A DNA stretch of 64,000 nucleotides from Chryseobacterium sp. LJ668. GTDB taxonomy: Bacteria; Bacteroidota; Bacteroidia; Flavobacteriales; Weeksellaceae. Where the stretch lies: assembly GCF_019613955.1 (NCBI RefSeq), contig NZ_CP080443.1, positions 2,403,001 to 2,467,000 of the forward strand. Direction: 5' to 3'. Below are positions 25,289-34,248 of the stretch, in pieces; position 1 is the stretch's first letter; each line of letters begins with the position of its first letter. The translations under genes were made by a program, and so were the position numbers. Below the pieces are notes generated by a model that was not told the origin of the DNA, ran no database searches, and saw only the letters and a list, made by a program, of their open reading frames with translations.

Positions 25289-25321
25289 GGGTAATAAGCA
25301 ATCATAGATTACTTATTACCC
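25289..25321 (-). repeat. 15-bp hairpin between grpE and dnaJ
   Basis: GGGTAATAAGCAATC (25289-25303) and GATTACTTATTACCC (25307-25321) form a 15-bp stem with one non-Watson-Crick pair and a 3-base loop. No T-run follows, so it is not a typical terminator. Confidence 0.6.
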
Positions 25322-25332
25322 ACTACTGATAA

Positions 25333-25869
25333 TTAATTTCCTGTTACAACTTTTGCAAAACGAATCACTTTGTCACCCAAGGTATATCCTGTTTCGATAA
25401 CATCTACTATCTTACCTTTCAGATCTTCGGAAGGAGAAGGAATTTGAGTGATAGCTTCGTGAAGATCTACATTGAAAGTGTCTCCAGCTCTTACCTCCAT
25501 TATCTTTAAGCCTTTCTCTGTCAACTTACTTTTGAATTTCTGATATATTAATTCAACACCCTGAAGATCAGATGGATTTCCATTTTTAGCAATTTCTTTT
25601 AATGCTCTTTCAAAATCATCCAAAACGCCAAGCATAGAAACCATCATCTCCTGATTAGCGTAAGTAAAGAAGTCCATTTTCTCTTTTGAAGTTCTTTTTT
25701 TATAGTTTTCAAACTCTGCATACAGTCTTATGTAGCGGTCTTTCTCCTCTGCCAAAAGTTCTTCTGCAGTGGGTACTTCTGTCACATTTTCCTGTGTTGT
25801 TGTTTCCGTTTGAGGATTACTTTCGTCCTGATTATTGATATTTTCTTCGTTGATATCCTGATTTTCCAT
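25333..25869 (-). CDS. grpE: Nucleotide exchange factor GrpE
   Basis: Releases ADP from DnaK in the heat-shock chaperone cycle. The 178 aa comprise an acidic, Gln/Asn/Glu-rich disordered tail (1-35), a long coiled-coil helix (about 36-100, with DRYIRLYAEFENYKKRTSKE) and a C-terminal beta domain with VDLHEAITQI and the terminal GYTLGDKVIRFAKVVT signature. All hallmarks are present. dnaJ follows 66 bases downstream on the same strand; dnaK is not in the window. Confidence 0.96.
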   Translation of the reverse strand: MENQDINEENINNQDESNPQTETTTQENVTEVPTAEELLAEEKDRYIRLYAEFENYKKRTSKEKMDFFTYANQEMMVSMLGVLDDFERALKEIAKNGNPSDLQGVELIYQKFKSKLTEKGLKIMEVRAGDTFNVDLHEAITQIPSPSEDLKGKIVDVIETGYTLGDKVIRFAKVVTGN

Positions 25870-26020
25870 GTTTCAATAACTTTTATAAAACTTGTTAGTC
25901 AAAGATTTTGCCAAAGAAAAAATCAGGACATTTAGGCAGAAGAATTAAATGAAATTAAATTATAAAATTAAATAATGAAATTTCAGAACTCTTAATTTCC
26001 TTTAGTCTGCAATGGTTTTT

Positions 26021-26056
26021 TACAAACGTTTCGCTCCTACGGAGCTCACAATATCT
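26021..26056. repeat. REP-like palindromic element
   Basis: The core GCTCCTACGGAGC (26033-26045) is a 5-bp-arm palindrome with a TAC loop inside a GC-richer patch of an AT-rich gap. It resembles short dispersed palindromes seen between genes in flavobacterial genomes; that resemblance is from memory. Confidence 0.45.
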
Positions 26057-26108
26057 GAATGGTGATCTGTGAATGCTAATTTCTTATAAAGACATTTTTT
26101 AATCAATT

Positions 26109-27443
26109 CTATTCTGAAAAAAATGTTTGAAACAGAAGATAAAGATTCAGAATAATAATAACAAGAGAAATAAGCCATACACATATTTTCAGAAAAGGCT
26201 TATTGGCAAATTCACCCATTTTCGCTTTGTCGTTGGTGAACATTACGAGAGGGACCACAGCAAAACTCAGCTGCATTGACAAGATGACCTGGCTCAAAAC
26301 CAGCAAATCTGTTGTGCCTTGTTCACCATAGATGATTGTAACGATCAATGCCGGGATTACGGCAATCAATCGCGTAATTAGCCTTCTCAACCAAGGTTTT
26401 AATCTGATATTCAAAAACCCTTCCATTACGATCTGTCCGGCAAGCGTACCAGTCAGTGTGGAATTTTGCCCGGATGCTAAAAGGGCTATTGCAAAAGCAA
26501 TACTTGCCATAGAAGCACCTAAAATTGGGGTCAACATTTTGTATGCATCATGAATATCTGCAACATGATCATTTCCTGTGGTATGAAAAGTTGCAGCAGC
26601 GAGAATTAAGATGGCGGCATTGATGAAAAATGCTAATAATAAAGAGACAGTACTGTCTATAGTGGCAAATTTTATCGCTTCTTTTTTTCCTTCCCGATCC
26701 CGTGTATAATCTCTTGTTTGTACAATACTGCTGTGCAGATATAGATTATGCGGCATTACGGTTGCTCCCAAAATTCCGATCCCGATATAAAGCATTGCAG
26801 GGTTGGTAATGATTTCTTTTTGAGGAACTAAACCTCCCAAAATAGCATTGATTTCAGGTTTTGAGATGATAATTTCGTATCCGAAACAGGCGAGAATGAT
26901 AAATATTAACCCGCCAACAATACTTTCTATCCATCTGAAGCCTTTTGCCTGTAGTAACAAAATGATAAGGACATCAATTGTGGTTATGACAATTCCCCAT
27001 GTCAGCGGAATTCCAAATAACAGATTTAAAGCGATTGCAGAGCCGATAACTTCAGCAAGATCACAGGCTGCAATGGCAATTTCACAGAAAATCCAGAGGA
27101 TGAAATTGGTAGTAGGTTTAAAATGATCTCTACAAGCCTGCGCGAGATCTCTCTCTGCTACTACACCCAATTTTACTGATAGATGCTGCAGAATCATAGC
27201 AAAAATATTAGATATCAAAACTACCGATAGCAATGTATACCCGAATTGTGCTCCTCCTGCAATATCTGTTGCCCAGTTTCCGGGATCCATATAGCCTACG
27301 GCAACCATTAAGCCTGGTCCCGCAAATGCTAAATATTTTCGCCAAAAGCCTGAACCTTTGGGTACGGAAATCGAAGAAAATACTTCTGGTAATGAGTGGG
27401 TGGTTTTATCTTTTCGCCATGCGTTTTTCATACTGAGTTTCAT
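26109..27443 (-). CDS. mntH: Nramp divalent metal transporter
   Basis: Proton-coupled uptake of Mn2+ (and Fe2+) across the inner membrane. The 444 aa have about eleven hydrophobic segments. The metal-site motif DPGN is in YMDPGNWATDIAGGAQFGY, and the transmembrane-6 motif MPHNLYLHSS supplies the second Met/His cluster; both are intact. The N-terminal 35 residues are basic and cytoplasmic. The start at 27443 overlaps an inverted repeat that may be the binding site of a metal-responsive repressor. Confidence 0.94.
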   Translation of the reverse strand: MKLSMKNAWRKDKTTHSLPEVFSSISVPKGSGFWRKYLAFAGPGLMVAVGYMDPGNWATDIAGGAQFGYTLLSVVLISNIFAMILQHLSVKLGVVAERDLAQACRDHFKPTTNFILWIFCEIAIAACDLAEVIGSAIALNLLFGIPLTWGIVITTIDVLIILLLQAKGFRWIESIVGGLIFIILACFGYEIIISKPEINAILGGLVPQKEIITNPAMLYIGIGILGATVMPHNLYLHSSIVQTRDYTRDREGKKEAIKFATIDSTVSLLLAFFINAAILILAAATFHTTGNDHVADIHDAYKMLTPILGASMASIAFAIALLASGQNSTLTGTLAGQIVMEGFLNIRLKPWLRRLITRLIAVIPALIVTIIYGEQGTTDLLVLSQVILSMQLSFAVVPLVMFTNDKAKMGEFANKPFLKICVWLISLVIIILNLYLLFQTFFSE

Positions 27444-27465
27444 TTGTTAGAAATGACTAACAAAT
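27442..27465 (-). promoter_or_regulatory. Candidate metalloregulator operator over the mntH promoter
   Basis: ATTTGTTAG (27442-27450), AAATGA, CTAACAAAT (27457-27465): perfect 9-bp arms. The TTAG..CTAA half-sites recall DtxR/MntR-family operators. It overlaps both the -7 box (27461-27468) and the start codon. Confidence 0.55.
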
Positions 27466-27468
27466 TTA
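27461..27468 (-). promoter_or_regulatory. -7 element of mntH
   Basis: TAAATTTG on the minus strand, 18 bases upstream of the mntH ATG, inside the inverted repeat. Confidence 0.55.
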
Positions 27469-27503
27469 ATTAAATAAATGAAATGAATGCCATATTGATA
27501 AAA

Positions 27504-27531
27504 AAATCCCGAAAAATATCTTTCGGGATTT
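27504..27531 (-). terminator. Terminator after the OmpA-like gene
   Basis: AAATCCCGAAA / TTTCGGGATTT with a 6-base loop and a T-run on the minus strand, about 20 bases past the stop at 27553. Confidence 0.85.
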
Positions 27532-27552
27532 AATTTTAATATAAGAAAAAAA

Positions 27553-28851
27553 TTATTTTGCGAATCTAACTGACATTTTTCTGTCAATAGCTCTTTCTGA
27601 ATCTGACGCACTTGCATCAACAGTCGCATACTTACTTCCGTAACCTTCAGACCCTAAAACCTGAGATTGTAAACCTTGTTTTGACAACCAGTCTTTAATA
27701 TATGCTGCTCTTTCGGTTGAAAGTTTTACATTGGCAGCCTCATCTCCGGTTTTATCAGTGTATCCACCGATTTTGATTTTAGCATCTGGATACGCTTTTA
27801 AAATTGCAACTAAATTATCCAGCTGTCCCTGAGAACCGGCTTCCAATTCATTTGCGCTTCCCATTTTGAAATTTACATGGTCAAAATCATACCAGCCATC
27901 TTTTAAAGAAGCATCATCCGCTGCATTTTTGTAACCGTCAGATTTTAAGAAGGTAATCATCCTATCTTCCATTCCTCCTCTGTAACCTTTCAGCATTGTA
28001 CCGTTAAGATCAATATCTTCATCAGTTCTTGCTGTTGTCATTGCTGTAGTGTCATTCTGCACCGCTGCAGTATCATTTATAGTACTTAAAGAATCGCCTG
28101 CAACACTGGTTGTAGTTGTTGTTTCCTTCTTTTCGCATTGTTTCCATAAGAAATATGATATAGCAATGAGTAATAACAATGGCAAAAGCCATTTCCAAAT
28201 GGAACCACCGTCTGAAGTCGTTGTTGCTCTGTCTGGGAAAGTTCCGCCTTCTGCAGTACTCCTTGTCACTTCTATTTTAGGTTCTTCGTGAGTGGTCTGC
28301 TTGATGGTGTCGTTATCGTTATCAAACTTATACCCTTTATCCCAGTCTCCGATATTTAAAGATGCTAAAGAAAGACCAGTAGGTAATAATGTTGACACAA
28401 CCCCTTTCTGATCATTCAATAAATTTGAAATTTCAGATTTGTCCAGATTATTGTCCGTAGCATATTTCCCTACAGAACCTATTGTTGCTCCTGTTACTAA
28501 GTTAAGCAATGTTGCTGAAGAATTATTGCTGATTCCGGCATAGGTTGCAATAGAATTAATCAAACCACCTAGTTTATCACCAAAAATAGATGTCAATAGA
28601 TTAGATACCCAACTGTCATTGGCAGAAAATCCTAAGAGATTTCCCAAAACTCCCTGAGATGGAGCACTTGAGATAGCGTCTAAGATTGCCGGATTATCCG
28701 AATTGTTAGCCAATCCTCCTACTACTGCAGGTAACAGTCCTCCGATAGCTTTAGAAATACCGGATTCACTTTCGCCTAGTTGCATTGCGGCTTGAGTTAC
28801 AAGTGCCGAACCAAGCTGTCCTTTAATTAAATCAATGATGTTTAATGACAT
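27553..28851 (-). CDS. DUF937 - transmembrane - OmpA domain protein
   Basis: 432 aa from the ATG at 28851; a longer frame from 28911 adds residues with no support. Residues 1-130 form a DUF937 domain rich in small residues (IGGLLPAVVGGLANNS, TSIFGDKLGGLINSIA). One transmembrane helix follows at about 219-237 (WKWLLPLLLLIAISYFLW), then a Thr/Asp-rich linker and an OmpA-like peptidoglycan-binding domain (about 300-432) with KIKIGGYTDKTGDEAANVKLS. The layout suggests DUF937 in the cytoplasm and the OmpA domain gripping peptidoglycan in the periplasm, a cell-envelope tether. This function is inferred. Confidence 0.9.
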   Translation of the reverse strand: MSLNIIDLIKGQLGSALVTQAAMQLGESESGISKAIGGLLPAVVGGLANNSDNPAILDAISSAPSQGVLGNLLGFSANDSWVSNLLTSIFGDKLGGLINSIATYAGISNNSSATLLNLVTGATIGSVGKYATDNNLDKSEISNLLNDQKGVVSTLLPTGLSLASLNIGDWDKGYKFDNDNDTIKQTTHEEPKIEVTRSTAEGGTFPDRATTTSDGGSIWKWLLPLLLLIAISYFLWKQCEKKETTTTTSVAGDSLSTINDTAAVQNDTTAMTTARTDEDIDLNGTMLKGYRGGMEDRMITFLKSDGYKNAADDASLKDGWYDFDHVNFKMGSANELEAGSQGQLDNLVAILKAYPDAKIKIGGYTDKTGDEAANVKLSTERAAYIKDWLSKQGLQSQVLGSEGYGSKYATVDASASDSERAIDRKMSVRFAK

Positions 28852-28920
28852 AATAATTATTTTGAGATTAATGTTACATAAATTTAAACAAAAATCTATC
28901 CAAATACACATTTCAAAAAA

Positions 28921-28955
28921 AAATCTTCAAAAATCATATGAATTTTTGAAGATTT
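28921..28955 (-). terminator. Terminator after proS
   Basis: Perfect 14-base arms (28921-28934, 28942-28955) around CATATGA, with an A-run (T-run on the minus strand) at 28914-28922. Confidence 0.85.
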
Positions 28956-28977
28956 AGTAATATTATTATGTAAAATT

Positions 28978-30453
28978 TTAATATGCCTTAGCGTATAGAA
29001 CTCTTCTTTTAGATGGTTTTCCGGATATCATCGAGACACCTTCTTCGATATCTTCATCCATAGGTATACATCTTATGGTAGCTTTGGTTTCTTCTTTGAT
29101 CTGTGCCTCTTCCTCGTCACTACCATCCCAATGTGCATAGATAAAGCCCCCTTTTTCTTCTAAAACCTTTTTAAATTCTTCATAGGAGTCAACTTTTGTA
29201 ATATTGTCTTTTCTAAAGTTTAAAGCTTTGGTATACATATCCTGCTGAATAGTTTTCAATAGATCTTCAATGTAAGAATCTAATCCTTCCAAAGGGCGTG
29301 TTTCTTTAGTAAGAGTATCTCTTCTTGCAATTTCAACAGATTTATTTTCTAAATCTCTTTGACCCATTGCGATTCTTAGAGGCACACCTTTTAATTCGTA
29401 CTCAGCAAATTTCCATCCTGGTTTGTTTTGTGTATCATCATCAAACTTTACGGAAATTCCTTTTAATTTTAATTTATTCTGAATTTTCAAAGCAACCTCG
29501 CTGATCTGGTTTAATTGCTCTTCTCCTTTAAAGATAGGAACAATAACCACCTGGATTGGCGCTAGCGTAGGAGGTAATACCAATCCGAAATCATCAGAAT
29601 GCGTCATAATTAAAGCGCCCATCAGACGGGTTGAGGTTCCCCACGAAGTTGCCCAAGCGTGTTCTATTTTTCCTTCTTTGTTGGTGAATTTTACATCAAA
29701 AGCCTTAGCGAAATTTTGTCCTAAAAAGTGAGAGGTTCCTGCTTGAAGAGCCTTACCATCCTGCATCAATGCTTCGATACAATATGTGTCATCTGCTCCA
29801 GCGAATCTTTCTGATGGAGTTTTTACACCCATTATTACCGGCATTGCCATGAATTTTTCGGCAAAATCTGCGTAAACATTATTCATTTTTTCTGCTTCTT
29901 CCAAAGCTTCATCTTTAGTAGCATGAGCAGTATGACCTTCTTGCCACAAAAATTCGGATGTTCTTAAAAATAAACGAGTTCTCATCTCCCATCGAACAAC
30001 ATTTGCCCATTGGTTAATTAAAATGGGTAAATCCCTGTAAGACTGAATCCAGCCTTTGTAGGTATTCCAGATAATCGCTTCGGAAGTAGGACGCACAATT
30101 AGCTCTTCCTCTAATTTTGCATCAGGATCTACCATCAGTTTGCCAGGATTGTCCGGATCATTTTTCAAACGGTAATGGGTAACAATAGCACATTCTTTGG
30201 CAAAACCTTCAGCATTTTTTTCTTCGGCCTCAAATAAACTTTTGGGAACAAACAGCGGGAAATAAGCATTTACGTGACCGGTTTCTTTGAATCTTTTGTC
30301 CATTTCATCACGCATTTTCTCCCAGATCGCATATCCATAAGGTTTTATAACCATAGATCCTCGTACTCCGGAGTTTTCAGCTAAATCTGCTTTTACGACC
30401 AATTCGTTATACCACTTGCTGTAATCTTCGCTTCTTGAGGTTAATTTTGCCAT
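28978..30453 (-). CDS. proS: Proline--tRNA ligase (archaeal/eukaryotic-like type)
   Basis: Charges tRNA-Pro. From the ATG at 30453 it has 491 aa; the frame extends to 30528, but [19 protein letters not shown] is the usual family start. The [14 protein letters not shown].....[15 protein letters not shown] pattern, the short length and the absence of the approximately 180-residue editing insertion place it in the archaeal/eukaryotic-like ProRS class. The motif 2 region ([25 protein letters not shown]) and motif 3 ([12 protein letters not shown]) are intact. Its promoter faces away from the glycine-rich lipoprotein gene. Confidence 0.96.
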   Translation of the reverse strand: MAKLTSRSEDYSKWYNELVVKADLAENSGVRGSMVIKPYGYAIWEKMRDEMDKRFKETGHVNAYFPLFVPKSLFEAEEKNAEGFAKECAIVTHYRLKNDPDNPGKLMVDPDAKLEEELIVRPTSEAIIWNTYKGWIQSYRDLPILINQWANVVRWEMRTRLFLRTSEFLWQEGHTAHATKDEALEEAEKMNNVYADFAEKFMAMPVIMGVKTPSERFAGADDTYCIEALMQDGKALQAGTSHFLGQNFAKAFDVKFTNKEGKIEHAWATSWGTSTRLMGALIMTHSDDFGLVLPPTLAPIQVVIVPIFKGEEQLNQISEVALKIQNKLKLKGISVKFDDDTQNKPGWKFAEYELKGVPLRIAMGQRDLENKSVEIARRDTLTKETRPLEGLDSYIEDLLKTIQQDMYTKALNFRKDNITKVDSYEEFKKVLEEKGGFIYAHWDGSDEEEAQIKEETKATIRCIPMDEDIEEGVSMISGKPSKRRVLYAKAY

Positions 30454-30545
30454 TATTTTTTTTATTTTTTTTAACTTTTCTATAGTATTGTAATCTAAAA
30501 ATAAAAATCTATTTTTGATAGATCTCAAACCAATGTAAATTGGTA

Positions 30546-30553
30546 TATTTTTG
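30546..30553 (+). promoter_or_regulatory. -7 element of the Gly/Trp-rich lipoprotein gene
   Basis: TATTTTTG matches TANNTTTG, 45 bases before the ATG at 30599. Confidence 0.5.
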
Positions 30554-30563
30554 GTACAGATTG

Positions 30564-30571
30564 CAAATATA
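30564..30571 (-). promoter_or_regulatory. -7 element of proS
   Basis: TATATTTG on the minus strand, about 110 bases upstream of the proS ATG at 30453, and only 10 bases from the opposing -7 element at 30546-30553. Confidence 0.5.
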
Positions 30572-30598
30572 ATTTAAATTAAAAATTTTTACATTATC

Positions 30599-31678
30599 AT
30601 GAAAAGAAATATATATAAAAATTTACTTGGGATACTAAAATCTAAAGGGGTTTTAGCGGTTTCAAGTGGTTTATTGTTAATGTCTTGCGGTGCTCAGGTT
30701 GGCGGTTACAGTGAGACAGACGGAGTATATTATGATCCGAATAAAGATACACTTCCGGAAGGAGTAATCATCAATGGTGATCAGGGAAACAGAGTAGGTG
30801 AAAATTATGAATATTACCCTGAATCTAGCATTGTTGAAAATGCTCAAATCAATTCGTCGGAATATGATAATAGATACAACTCTTGGAGCGAGGCAGACTA
30901 TAATGGTAATGCTACAGATTCTGATTGGGGTAGTTTTGCAGGAAGTCAAACCAATATCTATGACAATTCATGGGGATGGGGTTCACCTTGGGGATGGTAT
31001 GGAGGTTATAGCCCTTATTGGGGAATAGGATCCGGCTGGGGCATAGGAATGTCATTCGGCTGGGGAAGTTCTTGGGGATGGGGCGGATATAACCCCTATT
31101 GGAACATGGGATGGAACTCACCTTATTGGGGATTGTATAATCCTTACTGGGGCGGATATTACGGATATGGAAACTGGGGTTATGGTGGTGCCGGATATTG
31201 GGGAGGAAACTATTATGTGCCGACTTACAGAAGAAGCGGGGCGAATGGAGGAGGATTCAGAAATACGCCGACAATTTCAGGTAAATATAATGGAAACAGT
31301 TCTGGATTCAGAAATGGAAATAGTACTTCCGGGATGAGAAATAGCCAAGGATTCAGAAATAACAATGGCGGTTTCAGACAAGGATCTTCTAACGGAGGAT
31401 TTAGACAGGGAACTACAAATGGAGGTTTCAGAAATCAGTCCGGTATGAGAAATTCTAATGGTCAGCAGAGACCAAATTACAATTACAGACCACAGCAAAC
31501 AAGACCAAATTATAACCAACAACAATCTCAACCAAGATCTAACGATAACGGAGGTTTCAGATCAGGTGGTTTTAATTCCGGAAGCAGCGGAGGCGGATTC
31601 AGATCAGGCGGTTCTTCTGGCGGTGGCGGAATGAGATCAGGCGGCGGAGGCGGCGGTTTCCGATCAGGTGGTAGATAA
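30599..31678 (+). CDS. Low-complexity Gly/Trp/Tyr-rich lipoprotein
   Basis: A 359-aa exported lipoprotein (lipobox LMSC, Cys at about 30) with three parts: an acidic Asn/Tyr-rich segment (31-115); a block of about 85 residues made almost only of Gly, Trp, Tyr, Ser, Pro and Asn with repeated SxWGWG and NPYWG units (about 120-205); and a tail (about 210-359) of repeated GGFR/SGFR/SGMR units that ends in pure Gly-Arg-Ser sequence. No enzyme domain is visible. Surface adhesion or matrix formation is plausible but unproven. The porin-like gene follows 29 bases downstream and is probably co-transcribed. Confidence 0.85.
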   Translation: MKRNIYKNLLGILKSKGVLAVSSGLLLMSCGAQVGGYSETDGVYYDPNKDTLPEGVIINGDQGNRVGENYEYYPESSIVENAQINSSEYDNRYNSWSEADYNGNATDSDWGSFAGSQTNIYDNSWGWGSPWGWYGGYSPYWGIGSGWGIGMSFGWGSSWGWGGYNPYWNMGWNSPYWGLYNPYWGGYYGYGNWGYGGAGYWGGNYYVPTYRRSGANGGGFRNTPTISGKYNGNSSGFRNGNSTSGMRNSQGFRNNNGGFRQGSSNGGFRQGTTNGGFRNQSGMRNSNGQQRPNYNYRPQQTRPNYNQQQSQPRSNDNGGFRSGGFNSGSSGGGFRSGGSSGGGGMRSGGGGGGFRSGGR

Positions 31679-31707
31679 TTTAAAAACTCAATAACGATCA
31701 ATAAACA

Positions 31708-33138
31708 ATGTTAAAAAAATCTTTAGTCATAATGAGTATTTCTGCAGCATTTTTTGTGCAGGCTCAAGATATTTCGGTGATCAGAAATTCAGTTGATGTG
31801 TATTCAAATGCACCGATGATAGGTTCTTCCAAATTTAATGCAATGGCAGGTTCAAATGGTGCGTTAGGTGGTGACGGAACCTCTCTGATGACCAACCCAG
31901 CCGGTATCGGCGTTGCCATTGCGGGTGATATCTCAGGAACTTTATCTGTTATAAATAATAAAAATACGGCTTCATTAGCCGGTTCTTCAATTGACTATAA
32001 TATTAATAAAGCTAATATTGGCAATGTAAATGGTGTTGCTACCTTTCAATTGATGACAGAAAGCCCGTGGAAGTTCATCAATGTGGCTGCCAACATTTCT
32101 ACGACATCCATCGAAAATTATATAGAATCACCTGGAAACTCAGATATTTCTATTGCAAAAAATCTTGTAGATCAAGACGGTAACAATGTAGTAGGAAACC
32201 TTTCTTATTTGGGTCATGCTTACAATAGATATGGTACACAAACTCAATTCAATATTGGTGTGGGGGCAAACTATAACAATGCTGTATATTTCGGAGCGAG
32301 CATCAATATGCATGGCGTAGATATGGAACAGTATGACAGTGCAATTTTGGGATTGGATTTAGACAACTCTGTCACTACCTTTGATAAGCAATACACACCT
32401 TATTCTGAAAAATCAAGCGGTTTTTCCGGAAGTTTAGGGGTAATTGGTAAAGTGAGCAATCAATTAAGATTAGGTGCATCAATCGAAACTCCGACATGGT
32501 GGACCATTGATAGAGCATACAGAGATTATTATGATGGTGGAGACGGAATTTATTACGACAATTTTGTAGAAGACCGTACATTCAGATCTCCTATGAAAGC
32601 TACTTTAAGTGGAGCTTTTGTTCCCAATAAGAATTTTGCAATCAACGTAGATTACACTTTAGGTTTAACGAAGCCAAGATATAAAGTGCAAGGTCCAGCT
32701 GAATCAGAACTCAATGCGGTCTTCAATGATAATTATAAAAACTTATCTGAAATTAAAGTTGGTGCAGAATATAGAATCAAAGCCTTACGTTTAAGAGGAG
32801 GGTATTCGTATGCATCAAGTCCGTTTGATAGCACTACGATTAGTTCATTTTCTAATACAGGAACTGTTTCTGATAACAACTACAGCAATTTTATCTTAGG
32901 TGATAGAAATACAATCGGTGCAGGTATCGGATATGACTTTGGTAAATTTTATATCGATGCAGCATATCAAAACATCACTTCAGAATACAAAAATCCGTTT
33001 TTGGCAGGATATGAATTTGATAATTACAATACGGGATATTACTCAGGAGATTTTGATGTAACAACTCCATCTTCAGTAGTTTCAGATGTGAAAAATGTAA
33101 GAAACAATTTCTTCCTTACATTAGGTTGGAAATTCTAA
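31708..33138 (+). CDS. FadL/OmpP1-like outer-membrane protein
   Basis: A 476-aa outer-membrane beta-barrel with a signal peptide (MLKKSLVIMSISAAFFVQAQ). The early segment GSSKFNAMAGSNGALGGDGTSLMTNPAGIG contains the NPAG motif of the FadL/OmpP1 hydrophobic-compound channels. Amphipathic strands follow to the C-terminus, which ends in a typical barrel signal (LTLGWKF). Homologues in Bacteroidota are sometimes labelled hemin receptors, with little support. Likely role: passive uptake of hydrophobic molecules. Forms an operon with the Gly/Trp-rich lipoprotein upstream. Confidence 0.87.
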   Translation: MLKKSLVIMSISAAFFVQAQDISVIRNSVDVYSNAPMIGSSKFNAMAGSNGALGGDGTSLMTNPAGIGVAIAGDISGTLSVINNKNTASLAGSSIDYNINKANIGNVNGVATFQLMTESPWKFINVAANISTTSIENYIESPGNSDISIAKNLVDQDGNNVVGNLSYLGHAYNRYGTQTQFNIGVGANYNNAVYFGASINMHGVDMEQYDSAILGLDLDNSVTTFDKQYTPYSEKSSGFSGSLGVIGKVSNQLRLGASIETPTWWTIDRAYRDYYDGGDGIYYDNFVEDRTFRSPMKATLSGAFVPNKNFAINVDYTLGLTKPRYKVQGPAESELNAVFNDNYKNLSEIKVGAEYRIKALRLRGGYSYASSPFDSTTISSFSNTGTVSDNNYSNFILGDRNTIGAGIGYDFGKFYIDAAYQNITSEYKNPFLAGYEFDNYNTGYYSGDFDVTTPSSVVSDVKNVRNNFFLTLGWKF

Positions 33139-33164
33139 TCAGAAATTTTTTATTTAAACATACA

Positions 33165-33194
33165 GAAAGGCTTCGAAGTAATTCGAAGCCTTTC
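33165..33194 (+). terminator. Terminator after the FadL-like gene
   Basis: Perfect 13-base arms GAAAGGCTTCGAA / TTCGAAGCCTTTC with a 4-base loop, followed by TTTTTA. May also act on the minus strand. Confidence 0.9.
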
Positions 33195-33259
33195 TTTTTA
33201 TGATTTAATCAGTAAACTTTAAATTTATATTAAATGGTACTACCAAAAGTAATAATTAA

Positions 33260-33979
33260 TTAATGATGATGACCTTCCGAATGTACGTGAAATAAGTGTA
33301 TAACTAAAGCTAGGGAAACTCCCAAAATTACCATACCGATTTTTGACCAGTTGATATTGTGATTTTTGTTGCTTTCAAAGATGATGACTGATGAAATATG
33401 AAGAAAAATACCACCAACAATCGCCAGAAAATACGGCTGCCATTCAGGATTGAAATAATTTCCGAGGAGCATGCCCATAGGTGAAGCTAAAGCAAATAAA
33501 GCAACGATTAATAACGAAGGATAAGAAGCTTTTGCACCTGACCTATTAAACAAAAACGCCCCTAATATAAACGAAATTGGAAGATTGTGAAATAAAATTC
33601 CTAATAAGTAAGGTGAAAGCGGATCGGTCGCATTTGCCAAAGGAATTCCCTCGATAAATGCATGGATAAATAGCCCGACCATCAAAGCGGCAGGTAAGAT
33701 ATTGCTGCTGTCGTTATGATGATGAAAATGCCCGTGTTCAAAACCTTTTGTAAGAGCCTCTAGAATCATCTGAAGCAACACGCCGCCAATGACAAAAATT
33801 CCCAGATTTTCACTTACATCAGAAGTATAGACCTGTGGGAAAACTTCATTTAAGCAGATAGTTATCAAAAAACCGGCGCTTAAAATCAATAGATTTTTTG
33901 CAAACTGTTCTTTTTTGCCAAAAAGTTTTCCGAGAAAAACACCAGCAACTACACTTAATATTAATAGGATGAAAATCAT
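33260..33979 (-). CDS. ZIP family metal transporter
   Basis: A 239-aa inner-membrane protein with about seven to eight hydrophobic segments. His-rich stretches (HGHFHHHND at about 83-91 and HSEGHHH at the C-terminus) and the conserved helix patterns HAFIEGIPLA and LFHNLPISF, with metal-binding His and Glu, identify a ZIP (Zrt/Irt-like) zinc/iron permease. Last gene of a three-gene leftward group (methyltransferase - small membrane protein - ZIP); it starts 1 base after the upstream stop. No zinc-uptake regulator site was recognised. Confidence 0.92.
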   Translation of the reverse strand: MIFILLILSVVAGVFLGKLFGKKEQFAKNLLILSAGFLITICLNEVFPQVYTSDVSENLGIFVIGGVLLQMILEALTKGFEHGHFHHHNDSSNILPAALMVGLFIHAFIEGIPLANATDPLSPYLLGILFHNLPISFILGAFLFNRSGAKASYPSLLIVALFALASPMGMLLGNYFNPEWQPYFLAIVGGIFLHISSVIIFESNKNHNINWSKIGMVILGVSLALVIHLFHVHSEGHHH

Positions 33980-33980
33980 T

Positions 33981-34229
33981 TTAAATAAAAGTTAATAGTA
34001 AACAAATTATAACAACTAAGAAATTTATAATTGTTAGTCCTAAATGAATTTTATAGCTGTATTTATCTTTGAAAAGTTTTTTCAAAAAAATTAAAATTAC
34101 TCCAATAATTGACAATATTGTAGAAACGACAAACGGAAGTGGAGGTGTATGACTGCTACCAAATCCAAATTTCCATCCAAAATAAATTGAAAACAATGTT
34201 AAAACTAAATAAATACTGTTGAAAACCAT
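33981..34229 (-). CDS. Small hypothetical membrane protein
   Basis: An 82-aa protein with three hydrophobic segments (about 5-22, 30-49, 62-80) and a short basic loop (KKLFKDKYSYKIH). No family recognised. It is wedged between the methyltransferase and ZIP genes with gaps of 19 and 1 bases and is almost certainly co-transcribed with both. Confidence 0.7.
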   Translation of the reverse strand: MVFNSIYLVLTLFSIYFGWKFGFGSSHTPPLPFVVSTILSIIGVILIFLKKLFKDKYSYKIHLGLTIINFLVVIICLLLTFI

Positions 34230-34248
34230 TATAAAAAAGTCTTAATTT

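Noticed and set aside
25870..25920. CIRCE-type heat-shock operator upstream of grpE
   Set aside because: No TTAGCACTC...GAGTGCTAA repeat; only an imperfect -7-like CAAAGATT on the complementary strand.
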